A stretch of 64,000 nucleotides of DNA, taken from the NCBI GenBank assembly GCA_021820465.1, contig JAKADP010000002.1:48456-112455 (forward strand). The letters are read 5' to 3'. The stretch comes from Bacillota bacterium (GTDB lineage Bacteria; Bacillota; Sulfobacillia; Sulfobacillales; JAIMBI01). This document shows positions 28,936 through 37,834 of the stretch, in pieces. Every line of letters starts with the position of its first letter. Position 1 is the stretch's first letter. Below the pieces are notes generated by a model. It saw nothing but the letters and a program-made list of their open reading frames with translations. It had not been told where the DNA came from and searched no databases. The position numbers and the translations under genes were made by a program.

Positions 28936-29738
28936 TGGCAGAGGGGTTGGCCCCAGAACCGTTGGACGGGCTCCCGTGGGCCGACGCGGCGGTGATGGTG
29001 TTTGGGGGCGGGTCCGGGCTGGGAGAGGCCAGCGTGGCGCGGCTGGCGCGCCTAGGCGCGCGTGTGGCGGTCGTCGATGTCAATGCGGCGGCTGCCGAGC
29101 GGGTGGCCGCGCCGCTTGGGGCACGCGGCCTGGCGCTGGTGGCGGATGTGGCGGCGGCCGAGCCTGTCGAGGCGGCGGTGGCCGCCGTGGTGGACCGCTG
29201 GGGAGCGGTCCGGGGCGTGGTGCACACCGCCGGCATTGCGATTGCCGAGCGCATTCTGGGCCGAGGCGGCCCGCACGACCTGGAGCGGTTTGCCCGTGTC
29301 GTGTCCGTGAACCTGGTCGGCACGTTCAACGTGCTGCGGCTGACCGCCCGCGCCATGGCGGCCAATCCGCCGGATGGCGAGGGCCAGCGTGGGGTCGTGG
29401 TCGTCACGGCTTCGGTGGCCGCGTTCGAGGGACAGGTGGGGCAGGCGGCCTACGCGGCGTCCAAGGGCGGCGTGGCGGCCTTGGTGCTCCCGGCGGCGCG
29501 CGAGCTGGCTCGCGACGGCATTCGGGTGGTGGGCATTGCGCCGGGAATTTTCGAGACCCCGATGATGGCGGGGCTGCCCGAGGCGGCGCGCCAGTCCCTG
29601 GGTCAGCAGGTGCCGTTCCCGCCCCGGCTGGGCCGGCCGGCCGAGTACGCCGACTTGGTGAGTCACATCTTCTTGAACCCGATGCTGAACGGCACGGTGA
29701 TCCGCTTGGATGGCGCTATCCGCATGGCCCCTCGGTAG
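28935..29738 (+). CDS. Short-chain dehydrogenase/reductase (3-hydroxyacyl-CoA dehydrogenase-like)
   Basis: [68 protein letters not shown]. Confidence 0.85.
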   Translation: MAEGLAPEPLDGLPWADAAVMVFGGGSGLGEASVARLARLGARVAVVDVNAAAAERVAAPLGARGLALVADVAAAEPVEAAVAAVVDRWGAVRGVVHTAGIAIAERILGRGGPHDLERFARVVSVNLVGTFNVLRLTARAMAANPPDGEGQRGVVVVTASVAAFEGQVGQAAYAASKGGVAALVLPAARELARDGIRVVGIAPGIFETPMMAGLPEAARQSLGQQVPFPPRLGRPAEYADLVSHIFLNPMLNGTVIRLDGAIRMAPR

Positions 29739-29761
29739 CGCGGACAGGAGGGAGATGCGCG

Positions 29762-30808
29762 ATGGCCAACGCCGAGGCGGTCCTGCGGGTATTCCTGACC
29801 AGCTATCGGGACATTGTGGAGGCGGACCCGCTGGAGAAGAAGCTCGCGGCCATTGCCGCGGTCCTGGTGCGAGCGGGCCTGTTCCAGCGCGCGGCCGTGC
29901 AGGTGTATGCGTCGCTCTACGGCGAGAAGCTGTTTGGCCTGGCGGGACTGACGCCGCAAGAAGAGGAGTGGATTCGCACCCACGACATCCTGCCGGAGGA
30001 GGAGTATGCCCGGGTGCAGCAGCATGGGGTGCGCATCGAAGAGGTGTACTTTGTGCCGCACGAGCACCTGCGATCGGTGCTGCCCAACGTGGACGACGTG
30101 CTCCTCATGGATGCCTCGCGTGACCCGGACGACTGGCAGGAGGGGCAGTGGCACCCCGACGATATGCTGTACATGCCGCTGCTGGCGTCCAACGGACTGG
30201 CGCTGGGCAATATCACGGCTGACGCCCCCTTCGACAACCGCGTGCCTGACGAGGAGACCGCCGCCCTGCTGGCTCCGTTCGTGGCCATGGCCGCGTGCAC
30301 CATCGAGCAGGAACTCAACCGGCGGCGCGACTACCTGACCCAGTGCTTCAATGGACAGTTTTTTCGCGATGAGGTGAGCCGCCGCCTCAGCATGCGGGGC
30401 CGGCCGCTGGGACTGGCTTTTGTGGACATGAACGGGTTGAAGGCCGTCAACGATGACCTAGGGCATGAGGCGGGCGACCGCGCCATCCAAGCCACGGCTG
30501 ACGCCCTGCGTGCGCTGGGGGCGAAGCTGGCCGGCCACCTGTTCTACGATCCCGTGGTATGCCGGCTTTACGGCGACGAATTTGGCCTGCTGTTCCGCCC
30601 GGACGCGGCCGTGGCCCCCGATGAGGTGGCCGCCGCCATGCTGGCCCACTGGCCCGAAGACGTCCCCCCGGCCGCGGTTGGCGTGGCGGGGGCTGAGCCC
30701 GAGGACGACCCGCGCACGCTCGTGCGGCGCGCCGAGGAGCGCATGTACGCGGCCAAGCGGGCCATGCGCCCACCCGGCGCCGGCCGGGAGCGTCGCGCCT
30801 CGGAGTAG
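29762..30808 (+). CDS. GAF-like sensor with divergent GGDEF domain
   Basis: LAFVDMNGLKAVNDDLGHEAGDRAIQATADAL ... VCRLYGDEFGLLF; motif is YGDEF. Confidence 0.8.
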   Translation: MANAEAVLRVFLTSYRDIVEADPLEKKLAAIAAVLVRAGLFQRAAVQVYASLYGEKLFGLAGLTPQEEEWIRTHDILPEEEYARVQQHGVRIEEVYFVPHEHLRSVLPNVDDVLLMDASRDPDDWQEGQWHPDDMLYMPLLASNGLALGNITADAPFDNRVPDEETAALLAPFVAMAACTIEQELNRRRDYLTQCFNGQFFRDEVSRRLSMRGRPLGLAFVDMNGLKAVNDDLGHEAGDRAIQATADALRALGAKLAGHLFYDPVVCRLYGDEFGLLFRPDAAVAPDEVAAAMLAHWPEDVPPAAVGVAGAEPEDDPRTLVRRAEERMYAAKRAMRPPGAGRERRASE

Positions 30809-30894
30809 GGGAACCGCACGTTTTGTCGTATCCTCAGCATGCGGGGATGGCGGGGGCGCGCGGAAGACGGCTCCGAAGGCGAGGCGGGTTCCTG

Positions 30895-31818
30895 ATGTCT
30901 TTGTTCAGCGGCGGGGTGTCGAACGGCAGCAACTTTGTCGGAGGCCCGCTCGAAATTTACCTAGAGGACGTCACGGTGCAGGTGGGCGGCTTGGGGCGGC
31001 CTGCCCTGGATCGGGTGTCACTGCGGCAGGGCGCGGGGTGCCTGACGGTGCTGGGGCCGCGGGGGTGTGGCAAGTCCACCTTGCTGAGCGTGGTGGCGTC
31101 CCGTCTGGCTCCATCCACAGGGACAGCGCGCGTCGGTCGGGCGGACGTGGCCCAAGATCCGCTGGCGGTGCGCCGGCTCGTGGGGTACGTGCCCGAGGCG
31201 GTGACGGTGCCGGAGGATCTCACGCTGTCGGAGTATTTGCTGGAGCTGGCACGGCTGGACGGGCTCGGCCGAGAATCCCGCGATCGGGTCGAGGCGGCGC
31301 TGGCCGCTGTGCACCTGGCGGCGTCCGCCCACCGCCGCTTGAAGGCGTTTTCCGGCGGCATGAAGCGGCGCGCACTGGTGGCTCAGGCCCTCATGAAGGA
31401 TCCGGCTTGTCTGGTGGTGGAGACACCGACCGCCGGGCTTGATCCCTATGAGCAGCTTATGACGCTGGAACTGCTGCGCTCGCTGGGCGAGGATCGGCCG
31501 GTGCTGCTGTCCACCACGGTGGTGGACGACGTTCAGGACTTGGGCGGGCATGTGGCGGTGCTGGACCGTGGCCGGCTCATCCGGCGCCTGCCGGCGCGGG
31601 AGTTGGCGCTGATGGCGCGGGGACTGGTGTGGGAGCTGCCGTGGAGCTTCCGCGCTCGCGTGCATGAGGGTCTGGTGTTTCCCGGGCCCCGGCCCGACAC
31701 GGTGGCGGTGCTGGCGCAGAGCTCCCCCCACCAAGTGGCCCGCCCCGTGGACCCCACACCCGAATATGGCTATCTGGTGCTGCTGTGGAACAGCCGACGG
31801 GAGTCTCAGAGCGCGTGA
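30895..31818 (+). CDS. ABC transporter ATP-binding protein (degenerate ATPase site)
   Basis: Walker A GPRGCGKST; signature FSGGMKRR; altered Walker B/catalytic region LVVETPTAGLDP; H-loop STTVVDD lacking His. Confidence 0.88.
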   Translation: MSLFSGGVSNGSNFVGGPLEIYLEDVTVQVGGLGRPALDRVSLRQGAGCLTVLGPRGCGKSTLLSVVASRLAPSTGTARVGRADVAQDPLAVRRLVGYVPEAVTVPEDLTLSEYLLELARLDGLGRESRDRVEAALAAVHLAASAHRRLKAFSGGMKRRALVAQALMKDPACLVVETPTAGLDPYEQLMTLELLRSLGEDRPVLLSTTVVDDVQDLGGHVAVLDRGRLIRRLPARELALMARGLVWELPWSFRARVHEGLVFPGPRPDTVAVLAQSSPHQVARPVDPTPEYGYLVLLWNSRRESQSA

Positions 31819-32735
31819 GTGACGTGGCAATGAAAGTGCGCGGCTTGGTGCAGTACGGCCACGGGGTGGAAGCCCCAGAGATTTTGCACGAGGTCACCCT
31901 CGATCTGCGCACCGGGCTCACGGCGCTGGTGGGCCCGAACGGCGCTGGCAAGACGACGCTGCTCCGGTCGTTGGCCGGGATCGTCCCTTTGGAAGAAGGC
32001 CATATCGAGGTGGGCGACGTGGCGATGCAGGACCGCCCCGCCGCCGTGCGTCGCCGCGTGGGCTACCTGCCCCAGTTTCCCGGAGTCTACCGCCGGCTCA
32101 CCGTCTGGGAGCATGTTTGGCGGCAGCAGGCCTGGATGCTGGGCCATCCGCCGGAGGAGGAGGACGTGCGGACCGCACTCCGGCACTTTGGCCTCCTGCA
32201 CCGCGCCGACGGCAGTGCGGCGAGGCTGTCGGCGTCGGAGCGCCGCTGGCTGGCCTTGGCCATGCTGTGGGCCCGCCGCGTGCAGGTCATGCTGCTGGAT
32301 GAACCCACCGCCGGGCTGGACCTAGAGGAGCGCCTCGCGCTGTGGGACGTGCTGGCGGCCCTGCTGCACGAGCCGGATGGCCCCCGCGCCATCTTGGTCA
32401 CCACGCATCTGCTGGACGAGGTGGCCCGATTTTGCAGCGATGCGATGATGCTGGTGCAGGGCCGGATGGTGTATCAGGGCGCTGTGGCCGGCCTGGCCGG
32501 GCGCGCTCAGGGCCGCACCTGGTATGTACCGCGGGGCGTGCCGGTCCCGGACGCGGTGGAGGTGGGCGTCGACCTGGCGCAAGACCGGCGGCTGGTCGTG
32601 TCGGTGGGCGAGAGGGCCGAAGGGCCGCCGGGGTTCACGCCCCGCCCGCCCCGCCTGCTGGATGGGTATTTGGTGGTGGAGCGCCAGTGGCTGGAAGGGA
32701 GGTGGGCCGATGGCCGGCGGGCTCCCCGCCGCTAG
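31815..32735 (+). CDS. ABC transporter ATP-binding protein (degenerate signature)
   Basis: Walker A GPNGAGKTT; Q-loop VGYLPQ; signature replaced by LSASERRW; Walker B LLDEPTAGLD; H-loop TTHLLDE. Confidence 0.9.
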   Translation: MSDVAMKVRGLVQYGHGVEAPEILHEVTLDLRTGLTALVGPNGAGKTTLLRSLAGIVPLEEGHIEVGDVAMQDRPAAVRRRVGYLPQFPGVYRRLTVWEHVWRQQAWMLGHPPEEEDVRTALRHFGLLHRADGSAARLSASERRWLALAMLWARRVQVMLLDEPTAGLDLEERLALWDVLAALLHEPDGPRAILVTTHLLDEVARFCSDAMMLVQGRMVYQGAVAGLAGRAQGRTWYVPRGVPVPDAVEVGVDLAQDRRLVVSVGERAEGPPGFTPRPPRLLDGYLVVERQWLEGRWADGRRAPRR

Positions 32736-34872
32736 GGCGCCTGCCGCGGGCCCCTCGCGGGCCACGGCGATCTGGGTGCTGGCGGGCGACACGTGGCGCC
32801 AGAGCTGGCGGGAAGTGGTGGTGCGCACCGAACTGGTGGCCCTGTTGCTCCTGTCCCTGATTGCCGGCGTGGCGGCGGTGGGGTCCCCGACTGCGGGGGC
32901 CGGTGCCATCCAGATGCTGGCGCTGTGCCTCATGCTGGTGCCGTTTGCGGTGGTGTTGGCGGCGGGCCAGGTGTGGCGCAGTCCGGCTGCCGAAGTGGCG
33001 GTGTTCGCCCGACCCGTCACGGCCGCGGGCTATGTGCTGGGCCGAGCCCTCGGGCTGGTGGCGGTGGGGGCGGCCATGCTGGCGGCGGTTGACGCGCTGG
33101 GCACGCTGGCCCTGTTTGGCATTGCCCGGCTGCCGCTGGTGTCGTCGCTCGCGTGGAACACCGCTTGGTGCCTCCTCGCGGTGGCCCCGAGCCTGGTGCT
33201 GACGGCTGCCGCGGCCGTGTGGCTGGTCGGGCGGACCGGGGGTGGGGCGCGCTACTTCACGCTGGGCATCCTGGGGAGCCTCGTCGTGGCGTTTGTCGAG
33301 TACAAGTGGACGGCGTTGGCGGCGGCGCTGGACCCGCACCTCGTGCTGTGGAGCCCATTTCCGGGGATGCTGACGCTGGGGCTTGCGCTGCCCCCCGAGC
33401 TGTTGGGCCCGACGCCCGGCTGGCTGTGGGCCAACCGCGCCGTCTGGCTGGTGGTGGCCGCGGTCCTGCTGTTGGCGGCGGTGCGGGAGCGAGACCGGGG
33501 CCGCACCACGCCGTCGGCGAGCCCCGCGCGCGACCAAGCGCTGATCCGCGGCGCCGTGGGGGCGCTGGTGGTGGCGATGGTGTGGCTGGAGTCCGCGGCG
33601 CTGTCGCTGTCGCCGGGGGTGCTGCCGGCCGCAGCGGCGGCGGGCAGCCTGGGCGTGGCGGCGGCGGGGCCCTTGGCCCTGTCGCTGGCAGTCAATCCGG
33701 CCAGTGGAGTGGTGGCCGGGCGGGCCAGCGTGCACGTGGTGACAGGGCACGCCTCCTCACAGCCGCTCGGGTTTTGGCTGAATCGGGGCCTCGGAGTCCA
33801 GCAGGCCACGTGGAACGGCCAGCCCGTGCCCATCATCCATGCGGGCGGACGGGTGCTGGCGGGCAGTGCTGCCCGACTGGTGGCGGTCCGTGTGCCCGGA
33901 GGATCCGGGACGCTGGTGGTGACCTACGGCGGCCGGCTGCTGCCGCTGGCCACGTGGTTGCCGACGCCGCCGTTTGCCCCGGGCAGCGGGGCCGGTGCGG
34001 CGTACGCGGGCGGCGGGCGGGTGTACTGGTCCGGGGCCGGAGCCTGGTACCCGCGACTGCTCGCGGCCAGCGGGGCGGGCAGGCCGATCTTCGTGCCCAC
34101 GTCGCTGTCTTGGCACTTCACAGGACCCCGTTCCGCCTTCCCGGCCTGGAGCGGCCTGCCCGGCCCAGGCGCCACCGGGGTGCTGCCGTCCGTCCTATGG
34201 CTTCAAGGCCCATATCGCGCGACGGAAGTGGACGGCGTGAGCGTATACACGCGCCGTGCGGTGGGCGCGGTGCAGCAGGCGTCGCTCTCGGCGTATGCGG
34301 CGGCCTTAAAGGTGCTGAGCCCCTGGCTGCCGGGGGCCGCCGCCCGCGTGCCGGTGATGGTCGTGGACCCCTTGCTCACGCACGCCGCCATGACGCCGGC
34401 GTTTGTGGCGCTGCCGGGCAACCAGCCGTACTGCGTCCCCGCCGACCCCGTGGTGGGGACGTGCACGGCGCCGGAGCCGACGGGGGCCGCACCGTGGCTG
34501 CGCCTGGCGGCGTTGGGGTGGGAAAACGCGCTGGGCATTGTGCCCGGGGGAACGCGCGCCACGACGCCGGAATGGCCCGCCGGCGACCAGCGCCAGCAGC
34601 TGCTGGGGGTGCTGGCCGCCGCTACCGTGATTCGGGCCGATGCCGGCGGCCCCGTGGCCCGGGCCGTTGCGCTGGCCGGGTATCAGCGGCGGGGTCGGCT
34701 CCCCATCGTGGGGCGCCTGTCGGCCGTGCGGGCCGGTGAGTTGAAGCAGCTGGCCGCTTGGGCGGCTACGGCGAGTGCGAGCCAGTGGGAGGGCATGGTG
34801 GCCCACGTGGCCGGTGCGGCGGCTCGTGGGCCCGTGACCTGGGCCGATGTCTTGGCCGGTGAGTCGTTCTAA
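32710..34872 (+). CDS. Large ABC-2-like membrane protein with extracytoplasmic domain
   Basis: About six N-terminal hydrophobic segments, a further TM near residue 290, then a soluble ~400-aa domain; overlaps the ABC ATPase gene. Confidence 0.75.
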   Translation: MAGGLPAARAPAAGPSRATAIWVLAGDTWRQSWREVVVRTELVALLLLSLIAGVAAVGSPTAGAGAIQMLALCLMLVPFAVVLAAGQVWRSPAAEVAVFARPVTAAGYVLGRALGLVAVGAAMLAAVDALGTLALFGIARLPLVSSLAWNTAWCLLAVAPSLVLTAAAAVWLVGRTGGGARYFTLGILGSLVVAFVEYKWTALAAALDPHLVLWSPFPGMLTLGLALPPELLGPTPGWLWANRAVWLVVAAVLLLAAVRERDRGRTTPSASPARDQALIRGAVGALVVAMVWLESAALSLSPGVLPAAAAAGSLGVAAAGPLALSLAVNPASGVVAGRASVHVVTGHASSQPLGFWLNRGLGVQQATWNGQPVPIIHAGGRVLAGSAARLVAVRVPGGSGTLVVTYGGRLLPLATWLPTPPFAPGSGAGAAYAGGGRVYWSGAGAWYPRLLAASGAGRPIFVPTSLSWHFTGPRSAFPAWSGLPGPGATGVLPSVLWLQGPYRATEVDGVSVYTRRAVGAVQQASLSAYAAALKVLSPWLPGAAARVPVMVVDPLLTHAAMTPAFVALPGNQPYCVPADPVVGTCTAPEPTGAAPWLRLAALGWENALGIVPGGTRATTPEWPAGDQRQQLLGVLAAATVIRADAGGPVARAVALAGYQRRGRLPIVGRLSAVRAGELKQLAAWAATASASQWEGMVAHVAGAAARGPVTWADVLAGESF

Positions 34873-34887
34873 TCGCGAGGGGGGGCA

Positions 34888-35607
34888 ATGATGGCACAGA
34901 GCGGCGGCCGGCGGCTCGGCGTCGGGTGGCCGCGGGCTGTGAGGGTCCAGCGCCTAGTGCTGGAGCTCAAGCTCGCGGGGGGCGCTCCCTGGATTTTGGT
35001 GCCGCTGGGCCTGTTGGTGCTGACACTTATGCACACCGGCCTCGGGGGCGGCGCGGCCGAGTGGGCGCCTCACTGGGCCGAAAACTGTGAGGCGTTCCTC
35101 CCGCTCGGCTTTGGCATTGGCTCCGCCTCGCTGCTGCTGGTGGAGCACGATGAAGGCATGCTGGAGATGGCGTCGGCCCTGCCGCTGCCGAGGCTGGCGC
35201 GGACACGGACGCTGGCGCTTGTGGGAGGCGCCTGGCTCCTGGTGCTGGTATGGCTTGTCGGGCTGCGGGTCCTGTTTGGCCCGGTGCCGTTTTGGACCGG
35301 CGTGGGGGCGGCCCTGGGCCCTGGCCTGTTCCTTGGGGGGGGATCGGCGCTGGTGGCCAGCCGGTCTGGGCGCGTCGCGCTGGGCTACCTGGTGGCCATC
35401 GGCGTGCCGGTGATGGACTTGGTGCTGCAGCTGCTGGGGGTGTTTTACCGGCTTTGGCCGCTGCAGTTGGTGAACGTGTTTGCGTACCGGTGGGCCACGC
35501 CAGAGCCGGGGTGGGTGGTGGTCAAGGTGGTGATGGGCCTGGTGGGCTTGTGGCTGTATCGACGTGCCATCCGGGGATGGCGGGATGCGGGCGCGAACCT
35601 GCTGTAG
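34888..35607 (+). CDS. Small ABC transporter-associated membrane protein
   Basis: Multiple hydrophobic segments; directly downstream in the ABC operon. Confidence 0.65.
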   Translation: MMAQSGGRRLGVGWPRAVRVQRLVLELKLAGGAPWILVPLGLLVLTLMHTGLGGGAAEWAPHWAENCEAFLPLGFGIGSASLLLVEHDEGMLEMASALPLPRLARTRTLALVGGAWLLVLVWLVGLRVLFGPVPFWTGVGAALGPGLFLGGGSALVASRSGRVALGYLVAIGVPVMDLVLQLLGVFYRLWPLQLVNVFAYRWATPEPGWVVVKVVMGLVGLWLYRRAIRGWRDAGANLL

Positions 35608-35648
35608 CGGGAGCCCGTGGCCAGAGGAAAGGAGGCGAGCTTACGAGC

Positions 35649-36794
35649 GTGCAGCGAGGGCCGTGGGGCGGATCCGAGGCCGAGGCAGCCGGCGGCCGCG
35701 ATGTTGGCCGGCTGGACACGCCAGCGGTGGTGGTGGATCGCGGAATCGCGGCGGCCAATCTCGAGCGCATGGCCGCCCGGGTCAGTGCGCGGCGCCAGGC
35801 GCTGTGGCCCCATGTCAAAACCCACAAGAGCCTAGCCTGGGCCCAGCGGCAGCTGGACTTGGGGGCCGGGGGTCTCATGGTGGCGAAGTTGGAGGAGGCG
35901 GTGCCGCTCGCCCGGCATGGGGTGCCTGCCGTGTATGTCGGCTACCCACTGGTGGGCCCCGGACCGGCCCGTCGGCTCACCCAGCTGGTGGCCGCCGGCC
36001 TCCAGGTGCGCGTGGCCGTGGATTCGCTGGCGGGGGTAGCCTGCCTCGCGGACGTGGCGCGCGCTACCAGTGCTCCGCTGGCCGCGCTGGTGGAGGTGGA
36101 CACCGGGTTTCAGCGGTGCGGCGTTGCGAGCGTCGACGACGCGGTCCAGCTTGCGGAGGCGCTCGCGGCCGCCGGGGTGCGGTACCAGGGGATCACCTGC
36201 TTTGGGGGGCACATTACTTGGCGCCTCTCCGACGACGAGCGGCGGGCGGCGGTGGTGGCGCAAAACCTGCTGCTGGCCCAGTGGTCCGAGGACCTCAGGG
36301 CGCGTGGGTGGGCCCCGGAGGTGGTGTCGGTGGGGGGGACCGTGCCGACCGGGCACCTGGATCTGCTGTCGTCCGCGACTGAGCTTCGGCCTGGGACCTA
36401 TATCTACAACGACGTGGCCACCGTCTTGGCCGGCGCCGCCCAGTGGGCCGACTGTGCCGCGTGGGTGTGGACCACGGTGGTCAGCACCCCGACCGCTGAC
36501 CGGGCCGTGGTGGACGCCGGCAGCAAGACCCTCTCGAGCGATGGCCCTGTGGCGGGCTCGTTTGGGCACGTGCGCGAACGGCCAGATGTGTTTGTCTCGT
36601 CGCTCTCAGAGGAGCACGGGGTGATTCGGGCGCGGGACGGCGGGGCCACGGGCCTCGAGGTGGGCGACCGCCTCTCCATCGTGCCCAATCACGTGTGCAC
36701 GATGATTAACCTGCACGACAACGTGCACTTGGTGGAGGGGCGGCGGGTCGTAGGGTCGCTCGCGGTCGACCTGCGGGGCATGATTCACTCATGA
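35649..36794 (+). CDS. D-threonine aldolase / alanine racemase-fold PLP enzyme
   Basis: LDTPAVVVDRGIAAANLERMAARV...LWPHVKTHKSLAWAQRQLDLGAGGLMVAKLEEA; C-terminal VPNHVCTMINLHDNVHLVEG metal-site motif of the D-serine dehydratase-like/D-threonine aldolase family. Confidence 0.88.
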   Translation: MQRGPWGGSEAEAAGGRDVGRLDTPAVVVDRGIAAANLERMAARVSARRQALWPHVKTHKSLAWAQRQLDLGAGGLMVAKLEEAVPLARHGVPAVYVGYPLVGPGPARRLTQLVAAGLQVRVAVDSLAGVACLADVARATSAPLAALVEVDTGFQRCGVASVDDAVQLAEALAAAGVRYQGITCFGGHITWRLSDDERRAAVVAQNLLLAQWSEDLRARGWAPEVVSVGGTVPTGHLDLLSSATELRPGTYIYNDVATVLAGAAQWADCAAWVWTTVVSTPTADRAVVDAGSKTLSSDGPVAGSFGHVRERPDVFVSSLSEEHGVIRARDGGATGLEVGDRLSIVPNHVCTMINLHDNVHLVEGRRVVGSLAVDLRGMIHS

Positions 36795-36833
36795 CCCGGC
36801 GAGCGACGCCAAGGCAACGCCCCACCCTGCCTC

Positions 36834-37475
36834 CTACAGGGTGAGATGCTCGAAGGCGGTGCGGAGCTGCTCGTTTAACACGCGGATGTGGGTGCCCTTC
36901 ATGCCAAGCGATCGCGTCTGGATGACCCCCGCGCTCTCCAGCTTGCGGAGCGCGTTGACGATGACCGACCGGGTAATGCCCATCTCATCCGCCACGTGAG
37001 ACGTCACGACCAACCCTTGATTGTCGTCGATTTCGGAAAACAGCCGCTGTGCGGCCATCAGCTCCGAGTAGGATAGAGCCTCGATCGCCGCCGATACCTG
37101 GGTCCGCTCGCGATCGCGGTTGGCGGAGCGCACCTCCCGCGCCCGGCCCATCACCAGGGCGATGATGGTGGAGCCGTATTCCGCCAGCAGCCAATCGTCG
37201 GGGGTGAGGCCCGACTCGGGCCGATGCAGGGTCAGGATGCCGGCGGGGCCGGATGGCCCCTGCAGGACCATCTTGGTGTTGGGCGTCGCGGTGCGTCCGG
37301 CGGCCGTTCCCGAGCCCCCGGCGCTGAGGGGCGTTTCGCCCAGCGGGGCCGTCACCTCCACGGCGCACCCCAGCGCTCGAGCCAACTCCTCCATGAAGGG
37401 CCGCAGGTCGTAGCTGTCGGGCACCCCGCGCCACAGTGCATCGGTCAGTTGCCGGAAGTCATCAAGCACAGCCAT
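36834..37475 (-). CDS. codY: CodY-like global transcriptional repressor with short GAF domain
   Basis: LAEYGSTIIALVMGRAREV; ALSYSELMAAQRLFSEIDDNQGLVVTSHVADEMGITRSVIVNALRKLESAGVIQTRSLGMKGTHIRVLN = CodY helix-turn-helix domain. Confidence 0.9.
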   Translation of the reverse strand: MAVLDDFRQLTDALWRGVPDSYDLRPFMEELARALGCAVEVTAPLGETPLSAGGSGTAAGRTATPNTKMVLQGPSGPAGILTLHRPESGLTPDDWLLAEYGSTIIALVMGRAREVRSANRDRERTQVSAAIEALSYSELMAAQRLFSEIDDNQGLVVTSHVADEMGITRSVIVNALRKLESAGVIQTRSLGMKGTHIRVLNEQLRTAFEHLTL

Positions 37476-37604
37476 CTGTCGTCCTCCTCCAATTTGTCGC
37501 GGCGCGCTCGGGTCTGCTGCCGCCCGATGCCCGCTTGCCAGGGCTCGCCGACGGGATGCCACGGCGGCCACCGGCTCACTTCGGGCTTGCCTCCACACTG
37601 ATTC

Positions 37605-37632
37605 GCAATATCACGGCATTTTGAGGTATTGC
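37605..37632. promoter_or_regulatory. Inverted repeat in the codY/pxp divergent region
   Basis: gcaata tcacggcattttgagg tattgc (perfect 6-bp arms, 16-bp spacing) in an AT-richer stretch. Confidence 0.35.
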
Positions 37633-37834
37633 TCCCGATCCACTGTGCCTGAGCACTTACCGGTCGTAGTCACGGCACGTGGTCCTACCAGATCACATGT
37701 TACCATGAAGTAGTGGACCGGCAAGCCGCCGGCGGGAAATTGGCGAGTATTCGGTTGAGGTCGGTTGAGGATTGGGCGCTCTGACGTGATCGGTGTGGGG
37801 TCGGGACCCGAGCGGGCGGGAGGGGGCGGTGGGC

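Noticed and set aside
37476-37834. CodY box (AATTTTCWGAAAATT) in the codY-pxp intergenic region
   Set aside because: No convincing match; only a weak AT-rich stretch and a different inverted repeat
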